A stretch of 64,000 nt of DNA from Ohtaekwangia sp036786105 (GTDB taxonomy: Bacteria > Bacteroidota > Bacteroidia > Cytophagales > Cyclobacteriaceae), in assembly GCF_036786105.1 (NCBI RefSeq), contig NZ_DAIQRQ010000009.1, forward strand, positions 1-64,000, read 5' to 3'. Below the pieces are notes generated by a model. It was not told the origin of the DNA. It saw only the letters and a program-made list of their open reading frames with translations, and searched no databases. The stretch's first letter is position 1. Every line of letters begins with the position of its first letter. Of this stretch, positions 8,189-17,939 are shown in pieces. The position numbers were made by a program, and so were the translations under genes.

Positions 8189-9697
8189 ATGAAATACATT
8201 CTCGGCATCGACATCGGAACGGGCAGTACAAAGGCTGTCGCTGTCGACTACTCCGGCAAAGCTATACATACAGAGCAAGTTGCTTACCCAACGTTATCGC
8301 CCAGGCCTGGCTATAGCGAGCAGGCACCGGAGTTGATCTGGCAGGCATTTTTGAAATGTATATCTCGCAGCGTTGCCTTCATGCGTCAGCCGCCACAAGG
8401 AATAGCGCTCAGCAGCGCCATGCACAGCTTTATACCGGTGAATGAGAAAGGCGAGCCCATTACGAACATGATTACGTGGGCAGACAATCGCAGTGCCGGT
8501 ATTGCCGAACGCATTAAAAATTCGCCACAAGCTGCCTTTTTGTATGAGCGAACCGGTACACCTATCCACGCCATGTCTCCGCTCTGCAAGATTATCTGGC
8601 TGCACGAGCAGGATGAATCCGTTTTTAAATCGGCTTATAAGTATATATCGATCAAAGAATATATCTGGTTCAGACTGTTCGGTGTATATGAGATCGACCA
8701 TTCGATCGCATCTGCCACCGGATTGTTTGATATTGAAACGCTAACGTGGAATGCGCAGGCGCTTGAACTGTGTGGCATATCGGAAGATAAACTCTCACTG
8801 CCGGTAGGCACAAGCTTTTCACGTCCGTTAATGGCTGAAAACATAGCCAATCAAATCGGCTTGCCGGTAAATATAGCTTTCTTCGCCGGTGCGAGCGATG
8901 GCTGCTGCGCCAACGTAGGAAGCTTCGCGGTAAACGATGGTATAGCCGCCCTTACAATTGGTACCAGTGGCGCGATACGCGTAGCCAGTACAAAGCCTAC
9001 TTTCAATTTCAACGCAATGACCTTCAACTACCGGCTGGACGAAAATACGTTTATCTCCGGAGGGCCAATCAACAACGGAGGCGTAGCTTTGAAATGGTAT
9101 ATGCTGAACTTCCTGAAGAAGGAACTGATCTCTTCAGTTGACTATGAAGAAGTAATACAAGAGATTGATAGTATAAAAGCAGGAGCCGGCGGGTTGATCT
9201 TTCTGCCCTATATTTTAGGCGAGCGTGCTCCGCTTTGGAACAGCGAAACGTGTGGTGTATTTTTCGGCATTACATCGCGGCACACACAATCGCACTTTAC
9301 ACGCGCAGTGCTGGAAGGTATATCCATGGCCTTGTATAACATCAGTCAGTGCCTGGAAGAATCGGGGCTAACCATTCAACAGGTGAATGTAAGCGGAGGC
9401 TTTGTTCACTCAGAACGGTGGATGCAACTGCTTGCCGATATCTTCGGGAAACCGATCGGGCTGGTAAGCAGCGATGATGCCTCGGCTATGGGTGCGGCGT
9501 ATATAGCATTGAAGAAACTGGAAGGTCTTACCGATTACAGCTCGCTGAAACCTGCCACCATACGCATCTTTACACCACGTCCGGAGAATCATGCTATCTA
9601 TCGCGATAGTATATTTCCGGTATACCGAAACCTTACCAGCACATTGCTGCTCAACATGAGCATTCTTTCAGAAATGCAGGCAACCACTTTATCATAA
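8189..9697 (+). CDS. FGGY family carbohydrate kinase (gluconokinase-like)
   Basis: 502 aa. N-terminal ATPase-fold motif LGIDIGTGSTKAV (residues 4-16) and a C-terminal FGGY domain (VNVSGGFVHSERWMQLLADIFGKP, with the nucleotide-binding SGG) identify an ATP-dependent sugar kinase. The length suits gluconokinases and xylulokinases of the FGGY family. The next gene is a 6-phosphogluconate-dehydrogenase-like protein, which favours gluconate as substrate, but sequence alone does not prove this. ATG 8189 is chosen because the family begins MKYxLGIDIGT; a longer frame would add nine unrelated residues. Confidence 0.88.
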   Translation: MKYILGIDIGTGSTKAVAVDYSGKAIHTEQVAYPTLSPRPGYSEQAPELIWQAFLKCISRSVAFMRQPPQGIALSSAMHSFIPVNEKGEPITNMITWADNRSAGIAERIKNSPQAAFLYERTGTPIHAMSPLCKIIWLHEQDESVFKSAYKYISIKEYIWFRLFGVYEIDHSIASATGLFDIETLTWNAQALELCGISEDKLSLPVGTSFSRPLMAENIANQIGLPVNIAFFAGASDGCCANVGSFAVNDGIAALTIGTSGAIRVASTKPTFNFNAMTFNYRLDENTFISGGPINNGGVALKWYMLNFLKKELISSVDYEEVIQEIDSIKAGAGGLIFLPYILGERAPLWNSETCGVFFGITSRHTQSHFTRAVLEGISMALYNISQCLEESGLTIQQVNVSGGFVHSERWMQLLADIFGKPIGLVSSDDASAMGAAYIALKKLEGLTDYSSLKPATIRIFTPRPENHAIYRDSIFPVYRNLTSTLLLNMSILSEMQATTLS

Positions 9698-9704
9698 CAG
9701 AATT

Positions 9705-10244
9705 ATGGATATGCAGATCGGTTTGATCGGCCACACCAGGCTAGGCGCTCTACTTGCACTTTCTCTTAGGTCTAAAAACCACGAAGTAATTATCTATGAC
9801 CTGGACGCAGATCCAGAGGATGGGAATACATCGGATCTCCAGGAGTACGGCATCTGTGCCGTTAATTCATTGAAGGAGCTTGCGGAAAGCACGACCAGCA
9901 AGCGGGTAATCCTACTGTTGCTTGACGAGTCCCGGCTCGATGAAATCCTGGATGAGCTCCTGGGGTATCTCTCGGTTGGCGATATACTGGTGGATGTAAG
10001 TGACTCTTTTCGCCAGGATACGATACGCAGGGCACAACAGGCACAGGCACTTCAAATCAATTACCTGGACTGCGCTGTTAACCGCATCTCTGACTCTGAG
10101 GTAACGGGCCGGCGTATCACAATCGGAGGCAATCGTTTTGCATTCAATCATTGTGAACCTATCTGGAGCTGTATAGCCAGCAAAGGCTATATATATGCCG
10201 GCCGCAGTGGCTCCGGTCATGCCGTTCTGAACATTGAACAATAA
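9705..10244 (+). CDS. Shortened, diverged 6-phosphogluconate-dehydrogenase-like NADP-binding protein
   Basis: 179 aa, 7 bp after the FGGY kinase. It aligns in order with only the N-terminal Rossmann domain of 6-phosphogluconate dehydrogenase (Gnd): IGLIGHTRLGALLA at the dinucleotide fold, DILVDVSDSFRQDTIRRA where Gnd has a DGGNS substrate loop, YLDCAVNRIS where Gnd has LDxGTSGG, and YAGRSGSGHAVLNIEQ where Gnd continues GHFVKMVHNG. It stops just there, before the catalytic Lys and the whole helical dimerisation domain (about 120-290 residues in the family). The frame is intact without internal stops. It is either a decaying gnd remnant or a repurposed NADP-binding protein. A second in-frame ATG lies at 9711. 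Confidence 0.75.
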   Translation: MDMQIGLIGHTRLGALLALSLRSKNHEVIIYDLDADPEDGNTSDLQEYGICAVNSLKELAESTTSKRVILLLLDESRLDEILDELLGYLSVGDILVDVSDSFRQDTIRRAQQAQALQINYLDCAVNRISDSEVTGRRITIGGNRFAFNHCEPIWSCIASKGYIYAGRSGSGHAVLNIEQ

Positions 10245-10245
10245 T

Positions 10246-10284
10246 CCCTTGAACTTTGAACCTTGAATTTTGAATTCCGAACCT
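10246..10284. repeat. TTGAAC-word intergenic repeat
   Basis: Between convergent genes: TTGAACTTTGAACCTTGAATTTTGAA is a run of 7-8-nt words (TTGAACT TTGAACC TTGAATT TTGAATT) starting three bases after the stop codon. Confidence 0.7.
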
Positions 10285-10290
10285 AAACGA

Positions 10291-11541
10291 CTAAGCTCTT
10301 TTCAATTCAATGATCGTCAATTCCGGAGGCATTCCTATTCTTCCGGGATATCCCAGGTATCCAAAACCGCGGTTTACATACAAGTATTGAGAACCTTCCT
10401 GGTATAATCCGGCCCATTGCCTGTATGCATATTGAGACGGGCTCCATTTTACATTGCCAATCTCCACACCAAATTGAAATCCGTGGGTATGACCTGCGAA
10501 CGCTATATCTATATCGGGGTATTGTGTACGCACCTGTGCATCCCAATGGCTCGGGTCGTGCGAGAGCAGTAATTTTACCGGCGCATCTTCCGAGCCCGCG
10601 TAAGCCTGTTCAAGCTTGCCATATTTGGAAAATCGTCCTCCTCCCCAGTTCTCAATGCCGATCACAGCCAGCTTCTCTCCTTCTACCGAAATGAAGCGAT
10701 GCTGGTTCATAAGCAGATCAAATCCGAGAAGCTTGTGCGCTTCCATCAGGTCTTTAAAATTTTGTTGCTTGGCTGCAAGCGATGCCCAATGATGATAGTC
10801 ACCATAGTCGTGATTACCGGTTACGGAATATATACCAAGCGGTGCCTTGAGTTTGTTAAATATATCGATATACTCTTTTACTTCTGATGATTCGTTATTA
10901 ACCAGATCGCCGGTAAAGAAGATCATATCCGGTTTCTCTTTCAGCATCATTTCAACGCCACCTTTTACGGCCACCTTGTTGAAGAAGCTTCCGGAGTGAA
11001 TATCGGATAGCTGACCGATCTTTATACCATCAAATTTCTTCGGCAGTTTTGGAAAATATACTGTCTTTCTGCGCACGCGATAATCATGTGCTCCGGATAC
11101 TATACCGTATACCATGGTTCCAAACGGTATAGCCGCTGCTGCCAGTGCTGTTTTTGCAAGGAAGTCAGAGCGAGTAATGGCATCGCCTGGCAAATCATTG
11201 GAAGGGCCTTTGTAAAAGTATTTAGCCATCCACTTTATGCCGCGGTATATATCATCAACGAACAAAACAACAACGGCAAATAATTTCGAAAAATAAGTAG
11301 CCACCAATCCGGTAATAATCCAGTTACGCGTGCTTGTACTGGCTGCATACGGGTCGCCCAATGTCCACCACACCAATGCGGCTATACTCCATGCAGTAGG
11401 TACCCAGAAGCCGATGCGGAGGAAATTCTTCCACAACGGCCCCCAGCCTTCACTTACTGTTTTTATAGCCTGGTATACGTAGTAATCAATTACCAGGAAC
11501 AGCACTGTGAAGATTATCAATGTCATCATCCGATTTCTCAT
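10291..11541 (-). CDS. Membrane metallophosphoesterase (YkuE-like)
   Basis: 416 aa. The N-terminal 140 residues hold about three to four membrane spans; a short RSDFLAKTALAAAA segment follows, and then a calcineurin-type metallophosphoesterase domain (about 150-410). Metal-binding motifs are in order: QLSDIHSG, FFTGDLVNN, VTGNHDYGD, LLSHDP and FAGHTHGFQFG. Relatives are membrane-bound phosphodiesterases or phosphatases, in some species acting on UDP-diacylglucosamine or cell-wall lipids. The substrate here is unknown. Transcribed alone, convergent with the kinase pair. Confidence 0.9.
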   Translation of the reverse strand: MRNRMMTLIIFTVLFLVIDYYVYQAIKTVSEGWGPLWKNFLRIGFWVPTAWSIAALVWWTLGDPYAASTSTRNWIITGLVATYFSKLFAVVVLFVDDIYRGIKWMAKYFYKGPSNDLPGDAITRSDFLAKTALAAAAIPFGTMVYGIVSGAHDYRVRRKTVYFPKLPKKFDGIKIGQLSDIHSGSFFNKVAVKGGVEMMLKEKPDMIFFTGDLVNNESSEVKEYIDIFNKLKAPLGIYSVTGNHDYGDYHHWASLAAKQQNFKDLMEAHKLLGFDLLMNQHRFISVEGEKLAVIGIENWGGGRFSKYGKLEQAYAGSEDAPVKLLLSHDPSHWDAQVRTQYPDIDIAFAGHTHGFQFGVEIGNVKWSPSQYAYRQWAGLYQEGSQYLYVNRGFGYLGYPGRIGMPPELTIIELKRA

Positions 11542-11546
11542 AACTA

Positions 11547-11578
11547 AAAAAGTCGTCCATTAATACAGACGACTTTTT
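11547..11578 (-). terminator. Bidirectional-looking terminator after the efflux operon
   Basis: AAAAAGTCGTC (11547-11557)/GACGACTTTTT (11568-11578), perfect 11-bp inverted repeat with T-run on both strands. It lies downstream of the RND gene and just upstream of the metallophosphoesterase start. Confidence 0.85.
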
Positions 11579-11604
11579 CAGATTTTTAGTTTCTCATGCA
11601 GAAA

Positions 11605-11664
11605 GTTAATCGTTAACCATAAAAACCAAACTAAACCTTTAATTACCTGTGGTTAACGATTAAC
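11605..11664. repeat. GTTAAC-word inverted repeat (15-bp perfect arms)
   Basis: GTTAATCGTTAACCA at 11605-11619 is exactly inverted at 11650-11664, with a 30-nt A/C/T-rich loop. It sits in the 3' region of the RND gene, between its stop and the terminator. Member of the GTTA-word family seen elsewhere in the window. Confidence 0.85.
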
Positions 11665-11679
11665 TCACTGCTTGTATTT

Positions 11680-14600
11680 TTATGCCGTAGCAACAGTTTC
11701 TTCCGCTCCAACGTGATGCACTTCTTCTTTGCTCTTGCGGAAAACTCTTGCTCTGAGTTTCGCTGCGAGCAAATACATTACCGGCACCAGGAACAGCGTA
11801 AGGAATGTACCGAAGATCAATCCAAAGATCATTGTCCATGAAAGAGGTCCCCAGAAGGCAACGTTATCGCCACCAAAGAAGATGTGCGGATTAAACTCTG
11901 TAAACAACGTTACGAAATCGATGTTCAATCCTACCGCCAGCGGTATCAACCCCAGTGTTGCAGCCATGGCAGTCAATAACACAGGCGTCATACGTGTGCG
12001 CGCAGCTTCGATCACAGCATCTTTCAATCCTATACCTTGCGAGATCAGCAAATCTGTAAATTCCACGAGAAGAATACCGTTACGAACCACCACACCCGCC
12101 AGCGCCATTATACCTACACCCGACATCACAATGGAAATCTCCATCCGGAATGTTGAGAAGCCCAGCAATACACCAATCACACTGAATATAATTTCAGAAA
12201 GAATGATCAGCGGCTTGCTTACTGAGTTGAACTGAATTACAAGAATCATAAAGATCAATCNNNNNNNNNNNNNNNNNNNNNNNNNNNNNNNNNNNNNNNN
12301 NNNNNNNNNNNNNNNNNNNNNNNNNNNNNNNNNNNNNNNNNNNNNNNNNNNNNNNNNNNNATCAGCGGCTTGCTTACTGAGTTGAACTGAATTACAAGAA
12401 TCATAAAGATCAATCCAAGGGCAACAAGACCTGCTACGCCGAGGAATGAAGAAGTCTCTGCCTGATCTTCCTGTGCTCCGGTCATCTTGATCGTTACACC
12501 ATCGGGAATCGAAAATGACTTCAGCCTGTTTTTGATATCAGCCACTACTTCGTTCTCGTTGTAATCGCTCAATACGTTTGACGACAGTGTGATGACACGT
12601 TTCTGATCAATGCGTTTGATACCTGCAAAGCTGTTCGAATATTCGATCGTTGCAAAAGATGACAACGGCACCTGACGTATCGCTCCGGCCATCGCCATAT
12701 CGCGATAGGTTACCGGCAGGTTCATCAACGTGTTGATGTCGTTTCGCTGATCTTCTTTGATGCGCAGCTCAATCGGGTAATCATCGTTCTCATCGCGGAA
12801 GCGAGATACTTCTTCACCATATATAGCCGTGTTCAATGTACTACCGATCGTTCCGGTAGATATACCCTCGCGGTTTGCTTTTTCACGATCGATCTTGATG
12901 ACGATCTCCGGCTTATCGCTCTGGAAATCGGACTTCAGTTCTTCCACACCAGGAACCTGCAATGAATCGAGGTAGCGTTTGGCGCGATCGGCTGTAGACA
13001 CCAGCAAATCAAAATTATCGGCAGCAATTTCAATGTTTACCGGTTTACCCGTTGGAGGTCCACCCTGTTCCTGGTCAACTGAAACTTCAGCACCTTTTAT
13101 ACCTTTTACAGCTTCGCGTATTTTGGTCAGGTACTCTTTCGAAGAACGGCCATTGCGTTTGGCAAAGTCTACAAAGGCAACGGTAACTTTTCCAAGATGT
13201 GGTTGTACCTGTGCACCTGAGAACTGATCTTCGGCAGCACCTATCGATACGTTCGAGATAATGGATTCTACCATCGATGTATCTTTCCCTATAACCTTGA
13301 TTACTTTATCCTCCACAATATTGGTAATGGAATCAGTTACACGCTGATCGGTACCGATTGGCATTCGGACATAGGTAAATATAAAGTTCGGATCACCCTG
13401 TGGGAAAAACACAACCGGAGGTTTGCGTATACCCGTAAACACAATGGAGAAGATGAACAGCACGATAACGCTAACCACTACACCAATCGGTCTCCATCCT
13501 TCCAGGCACCAGGTGATCATCTTTTCATAACCACGCTGTACAGAAGGCCATGCCCTGGTCTGAAACGCAGAGATAACGCGTTCGAGCAGGAAACGATGCA
13601 AAGAGTATATACCGAAAATGAATATCGTAAAGTTACCCATACCGAACGAGCCGGTGATGTAGAAGAGTATAGCTATAGCAATGAACACCACGGCCGATAT
13701 TTTGTACCCTTTGGTAAACTTCGGATTATTTTCATGGTCGTGATCGTGCGGCTTCATGAAGTCGGCAGCAAATACCGGGTTCATGATATAGGCCACCACG
13801 AGTGAAGCAAGCAAGGCTACGATCAATGTTACCGGCAGGTAAAACATAAATTTACCGATAACACCTGGCCAGAAAGCCAGCGGCACAAACGGAGCTAATA
13901 CCACCAGTGTACCTGACAATACCGGCATGAACACTTCACCGGCAGCGATCTTTGCAGCTTTACGGATCGGCACTTTGCCATTATCAAATACACGGTGCGT
14001 ATTTTCAATCACCACAATCGCATCGTCCACCACAATACCTAACGCGAGCAGGAACGAGAACAGCGTCATCATGTTCAGCGTAAAACCCAGTGTGGGGAAT
14101 GTAAGGAATGCTATAAAGCTCGACAGTGGCACCGACAGACCTACGAAGATTGCGTTGGTTGCTCCCATGAAGAACATGAGAATGATTGTTACAAGCACAA
14201 ATCCGATGATAATGGTATTGATCAGATCGTGCAATGTCATGCGCGTGTTATCTGACTGATCGGCTGTGATCGTAATTTTCAGTCCTTTCGGAAGAATAGT
14301 GTCTTCGTATTCTTTTACAATCTCGTTGATCTTATCAGAAGCATGGATCAGGTTTTCGCCACCGCGTTTTACAACGTTCAGGGTCACTACGTTCTTCTCG
14401 TCCAAACGGGCAAAGCTCTCCTGCTCTTTGTGTGTATCCGAAACTTCGGCTACATCGCGCAGATATACTTTACCGCCTTTGGTACCACCTACTACTATAC
14501 CGCCCATTTGCTCGGCAGAAATAAATTCACCGTTCACACTCATTGAACGCTTCATACCATCCACTGAAAGCTGACCACCGGCGATGATTACGTTCTCATA

Positions 14601-15239
14601 TTTTATAGCATTGGAGATATCCGTAAGGCTTACACCTGCCAATGCAGATTTATAGAGGTCTACGTTTACCTGTATCTCACGATCCAGGGCACCTACTATA
14701 TCTACACGGCGTATCTCAGTGAGCGATTCAATGCGGTCTTGCATCTGCTCGGCATACTTCTTCAGTGTTTGAAGATCGTAATCACCCGAGAGGTTGATGT
14801 TCATGATTGGTACTTCCGAGATATCGACATCGATCACTTGCGGATCGTCATCAAGATCGGTAGGCAAATCTTTCTTCGCCTTGTCCACCGCTTCCTGCAC
14901 TTCACGCTTCGCTTCCTTTACTTCCACATCGGTCTGGAACTCGATGATCACGTTGGAGAAGTTCTGCAATGAGTTGCTGGTAATCTTCTTAACACCGGCA
15001 ATGGATTTCACCTGCTTCTCGATCTGTTTGGAGATCAGGTTCTCGATATCTTCCGGTGCACCCGGATATACAGTGGATACATATATCTGCGGAAACACTA
15101 CCTCCGGAAAGTTTTCTTTCGGCAGACTGTTATATGTCATAATACCTGCCAGGCAGATGATGATCGTAGCCACATAAATGGCTATCTTGTTATCAATCGA
15201 CCAACTGGTGGGTTTAAATTCCTTTTCTACATCATGCAT
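11680..15239 (-). CDS. Efflux RND transporter permease subunit (AcrB/HAE1 type), interrupted by a scaffold gap
   Basis: Proton-driven inner-membrane pump of a tripartite efflux system. The N-terminus (IDNKIAIYVATIIICLAGI) is the first span. The signature GIVVDDAIVVIENTHR with paired Asp lies in the central helix bundle, and the C-terminal half contains ILVIQFNSVSKPL and the last helix cluster. The 100-N gap splits it, but both sides carry the same 55 bp (12206-12260 and 12361-12415). Removing 155 bp restores one frame of about 1134 aa, the normal family length. Last gene of tetR-tolC-MFP-RND. Substrates cannot be read from sequence. Confidence 0.92.
12206..12415. other. Assembly gap: 100 N flanked by an identical 55-bp overlap
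   Basis: N run at 12261-12360. The 55 bases before it are repeated exactly in the 55 bases after it. This is what results when two contigs sharing a k-mer-sized end overlap are scaffolded but not merged. It is not a biological duplication. Confidence 0.95.
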
Positions 15240-15274
15240 AAGATTGAATGTTAGGGGTGTGGAATTCTTTTATA

Positions 15275-16408
15275 CTATATTTTGATGACCTGGCCATCGT
15301 TAAGACCCTGGTAACCGAATGTAATTACTTTGTCACCGGTTTCAAGACCTTTTACCTGTGCAAGATTGTCGTATACACCTTCTACCGTAACTACTTTTTT
15401 ACGGGCAACAGTCTGCTTGCCTTCGGTAACAGCTACGAATACGATCTTCTCTTTGTTAACTTCCTGCACCACGTTTACAGGCACCACCAGTGTAGAAGCT
15501 TCAGTATGGAAAATTACTTTCAGAATACCTGTCATGTTCGGACGGAGGTCAGCATTGGAAGGTAATTTTACTTCTACCGGGAATGTGCGTGAAAGCGGAT
15601 CGATTGTCTTTCCGACAAACGTCACTTTAGCGGTGATGTCTTTCTTCAGCTCCGGTATAGTTACCACAGCCTTGTTACCCGGGTGCACATTGGTTACATA
15701 AGCTTCCGAAATGTTGGCAACCAGTTTCAGGTCAGACGTATTTACTACGCGAACGGCAGGCAGACCGGGAGAAATATTCTCTCCAATCTTCACCATAACG
15801 TGGTCTACCGTACCTGCAATGGGCGATTTGATGCGGGTCATGTCGTTCTGTTGTTGTAATGACTCCAGTTGTTTCTCCAGACTTTCCTTGTTAGTCTTTG
15901 CCTGCAGGTATTGAACTTCTGTACCGATCTTCTGATCCCACAGATTTTTCTGACGCTCGAAAACAGTTTTGGCAAGCTCAAGCTGTGCTTTCTGCGCTTC
16001 GATGTTGCGCAGAATAACGGAGTTGTCAATCTGAGCCAACACCTGACCTTTGGATACGTGCTGGCCTTCTTTTACAAATACGGCCGTAACTACGCCCATA
16101 GATTTGGCACTTACCATGATATTATCTTCAGCATCTACACTGCCTTGTGTCTGCACATAGTGATCAAATTTGCGAGGCGCGAGTTCAGTGATTGATACTT
16201 CTTTTGATTTTACCTTCGTGGCAGCAGAATCCGGATTCGCTTTGGCGATCTCCGCTTCCAGCTGTTGTATCTGTTTGGTGATCTCAACCTGCTGCGTTTT
16301 CAGTTTTTCAAGCTGTGCTTTTTTATCATCGGGAGAAGCAGCGCTGCAGGCAGCGAGTACTCCAGCAATGGCGATGACTGATAAGCGGGTATATATCGTT
16401 GATTTCAT
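15275..16408 (-). CDS. Efflux RND periplasmic adaptor (membrane fusion protein), lipoprotein
   Basis: 377 aa. HlyD/MFP subunit that bridges the RND pump and the TolC channel. Signal peptide with lipobox LAAC; the Cys at about residue 21 is the predicted lipidation site. Then come a coiled coil (KKAQLEKLKTQQVEITKQIQQLEAEI), a lipoyl-like half (GVVTAVFVKEGQHVSKGQVLAQID), a long alpha-hairpin, the second lipoyl half (IAGTVDHVMVKIGENI) and beta-barrel/membrane-proximal domains. ATG 16408 is chosen since it directly precedes the signal peptide; an upstream in-frame ATG would add 12 polar residues before it. 35 bp upstream of the RND gene. Confidence 0.94.
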   Translation of the reverse strand: MKSTIYTRLSVIAIAGVLAACSAASPDDKKAQLEKLKTQQVEITKQIQQLEAEIAKANPDSAATKVKSKEVSITELAPRKFDHYVQTQGSVDAEDNIMVSAKSMGVVTAVFVKEGQHVSKGQVLAQIDNSVILRNIEAQKAQLELAKTVFERQKNLWDQKIGTEVQYLQAKTNKESLEKQLESLQQQNDMTRIKSPIAGTVDHVMVKIGENISPGLPAVRVVNTSDLKLVANISEAYVTNVHPGNKAVVTIPELKKDITAKVTFVGKTIDPLSRTFPVEVKLPSNADLRPNMTGILKVIFHTEASTLVVPVNVVQEVNKEKIVFVAVTEGKQTVARKKVVTVEGVYDNLAQVKGLETGDKVITFGYQGLNDGQVIKI

Positions 16409-16444
16409 ATAGTTGTGTTTTTTCGTTAGGGGTTTTACAGGCAT

Positions 16445-17920
16445 TTATTTTTGAGGTTGTGCTGCAGTATATTTAGCGGGATCGATCCTGGCGTACGCTT
16501 TATCGAGATCTACCTTGGCAATGATCGCATCGTACAGTGCATTGTAGTAATTTACCTGCGCCTGTCGTAAGCTGTTCTCTGCATCCGTTACTTCGATGTT
16601 CGAGCCAACACCTTGTTCATATTTGATCTTGGTTACGCGCGCTACTTTTTCAGCAAGTCGCATATTCTCTTCCTGCGATTTCAACGTTTCAATAGAGTTC
16701 TTATAGGTTGTTGTGTTCTGCTGAATGTTCAGATCTATATTTTGTTTCAATGAGTTGTAATTGTTTTCGATTTTCAGCAAGGCAAGTTTTGATTGCTGTA
16801 TCTTATAATTGCGTTGCAAACCACTGAACAACGGTATATTCAATGACAACCCATAAGTAGAAAATGAGTACCACTTATCAGGGCCAATCCTGCCATTATC
16901 AGTAAGATTTGTATTGGTTTTAAACAGTCCTCCAATATTGGGCGATTGCGTAGAATACCCGAGGTTGGCAAAGGCTGAAAGACTCGGCAGCGAAGCTGAA
17001 TACTGATTTTTTACATCCAGTTCCTGCAGTTTGCGTTGCGTATCAAGCACTTTAAACTCAATGCGATTTTTATAGTCCCAGTTTTGTTGATATTCATTAA
17101 ACAGATCTTCATCTACCTGAAGTGTCTTTAATGTACCCTCTACTGCCAATGGCTTATCCATGGGATAATTCATTTGGAACTTTAGAAGACTCAGGCTGAG
17201 GTTCTGCATGTTCAGAAACTTCAAACGTTCGGCTTTAAGATTATTCAAGGTTACCTTGGTTCTGTCTACATCAATTTCTTCTGCAAAACCATTCTTGTTC
17301 AAAGCAGTTGTGCTGCGCAAGAGTGAGTCGACACGGGCAATATTATTATCGAACAAAATGATACGCTCGTTGTTAATAAGCACGGCATAGTATGCCTTTG
17401 TAACAGCTTCAACAACCTGTATCTGGGTTTGCTCTTCTGTTTTATACGAGAGCTCTTTATAGGTACTCGCAGCTTTCAATCCCACCAGGTATGAACTGTT
17501 GAACAATAACTGGTTGATGGTTACGCTGGCGTTTCCACTGCTCTTCAGCTGGAAGAAGTTCTGAGATGCAACGATATCAGTAGGCTGAACTCCGGGAACA
17601 TCCAGGTTCGGGTTTCCATTTTCATCTACACCGGAGAATCCCTGCGCTGTTTGATACGTTGAAAAGAATCGCGGAAGTTTTTGATTGTGCTGTAATGCAA
17701 CACTTCCACTAATCTGCGGAAGCCCTATACCACGTGTTTCCTTTACTTTTGCCTCGGAAATCTGTGCATCGATACGGGCATTCTTTACATTGACAGTATT
17801 TTCTAATGCATACTTGATGCACTGGTCTAATGTAAAAGAAGAAGTCGAATCCACGGACTGGGCATTTACCCACAACGGCACAGCCAGACTAAACAATACA
17901 ATTTGATAAAAGCGTTTCAT
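16445..17920 (-). CDS. TolC family outer membrane efflux protein
   Basis: 491 aa. Signal peptide (cleavage after VNAQ, about residue 21), then the duplicated OEP architecture: long helical hairpins (TLDQCIKYALENTVNVKNARID at about 29-50; second repeat around 270-450 with ENSLRQAQVNYYNALYDAIIAKVDLDKA). This is the trimeric outer-membrane channel of the pump. It lies between tetR (19 bp gap) and the adaptor gene, all in one transcription unit. Confidence 0.94.
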   Translation of the reverse strand: MKRFYQIVLFSLAVPLWVNAQSVDSTSSFTLDQCIKYALENTVNVKNARIDAQISEAKVKETRGIGLPQISGSVALQHNQKLPRFFSTYQTAQGFSGVDENGNPNLDVPGVQPTDIVASQNFFQLKSSGNASVTINQLLFNSSYLVGLKAASTYKELSYKTEEQTQIQVVEAVTKAYYAVLINNERIILFDNNIARVDSLLRSTTALNKNGFAEEIDVDRTKVTLNNLKAERLKFLNMQNLSLSLLKFQMNYPMDKPLAVEGTLKTLQVDEDLFNEYQQNWDYKNRIEFKVLDTQRKLQELDVKNQYSASLPSLSAFANLGYSTQSPNIGGLFKTNTNLTDNGRIGPDKWYSFSTYGLSLNIPLFSGLQRNYKIQQSKLALLKIENNYNSLKQNIDLNIQQNTTTYKNSIETLKSQEENMRLAEKVARVTKIKYEQGVGSNIEVTDAENSLRQAQVNYYNALYDAIIAKVDLDKAYARIDPAKYTAAQPQK

Positions 17921-17939
17921 ACTCAGGGGTTATTATATA

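Noticed and set aside
11680..12258. Separate short RND-like gene
   Set aside because: It is the C-terminal part of the adjacent pump gene, split only by the artificial 100-N gap.
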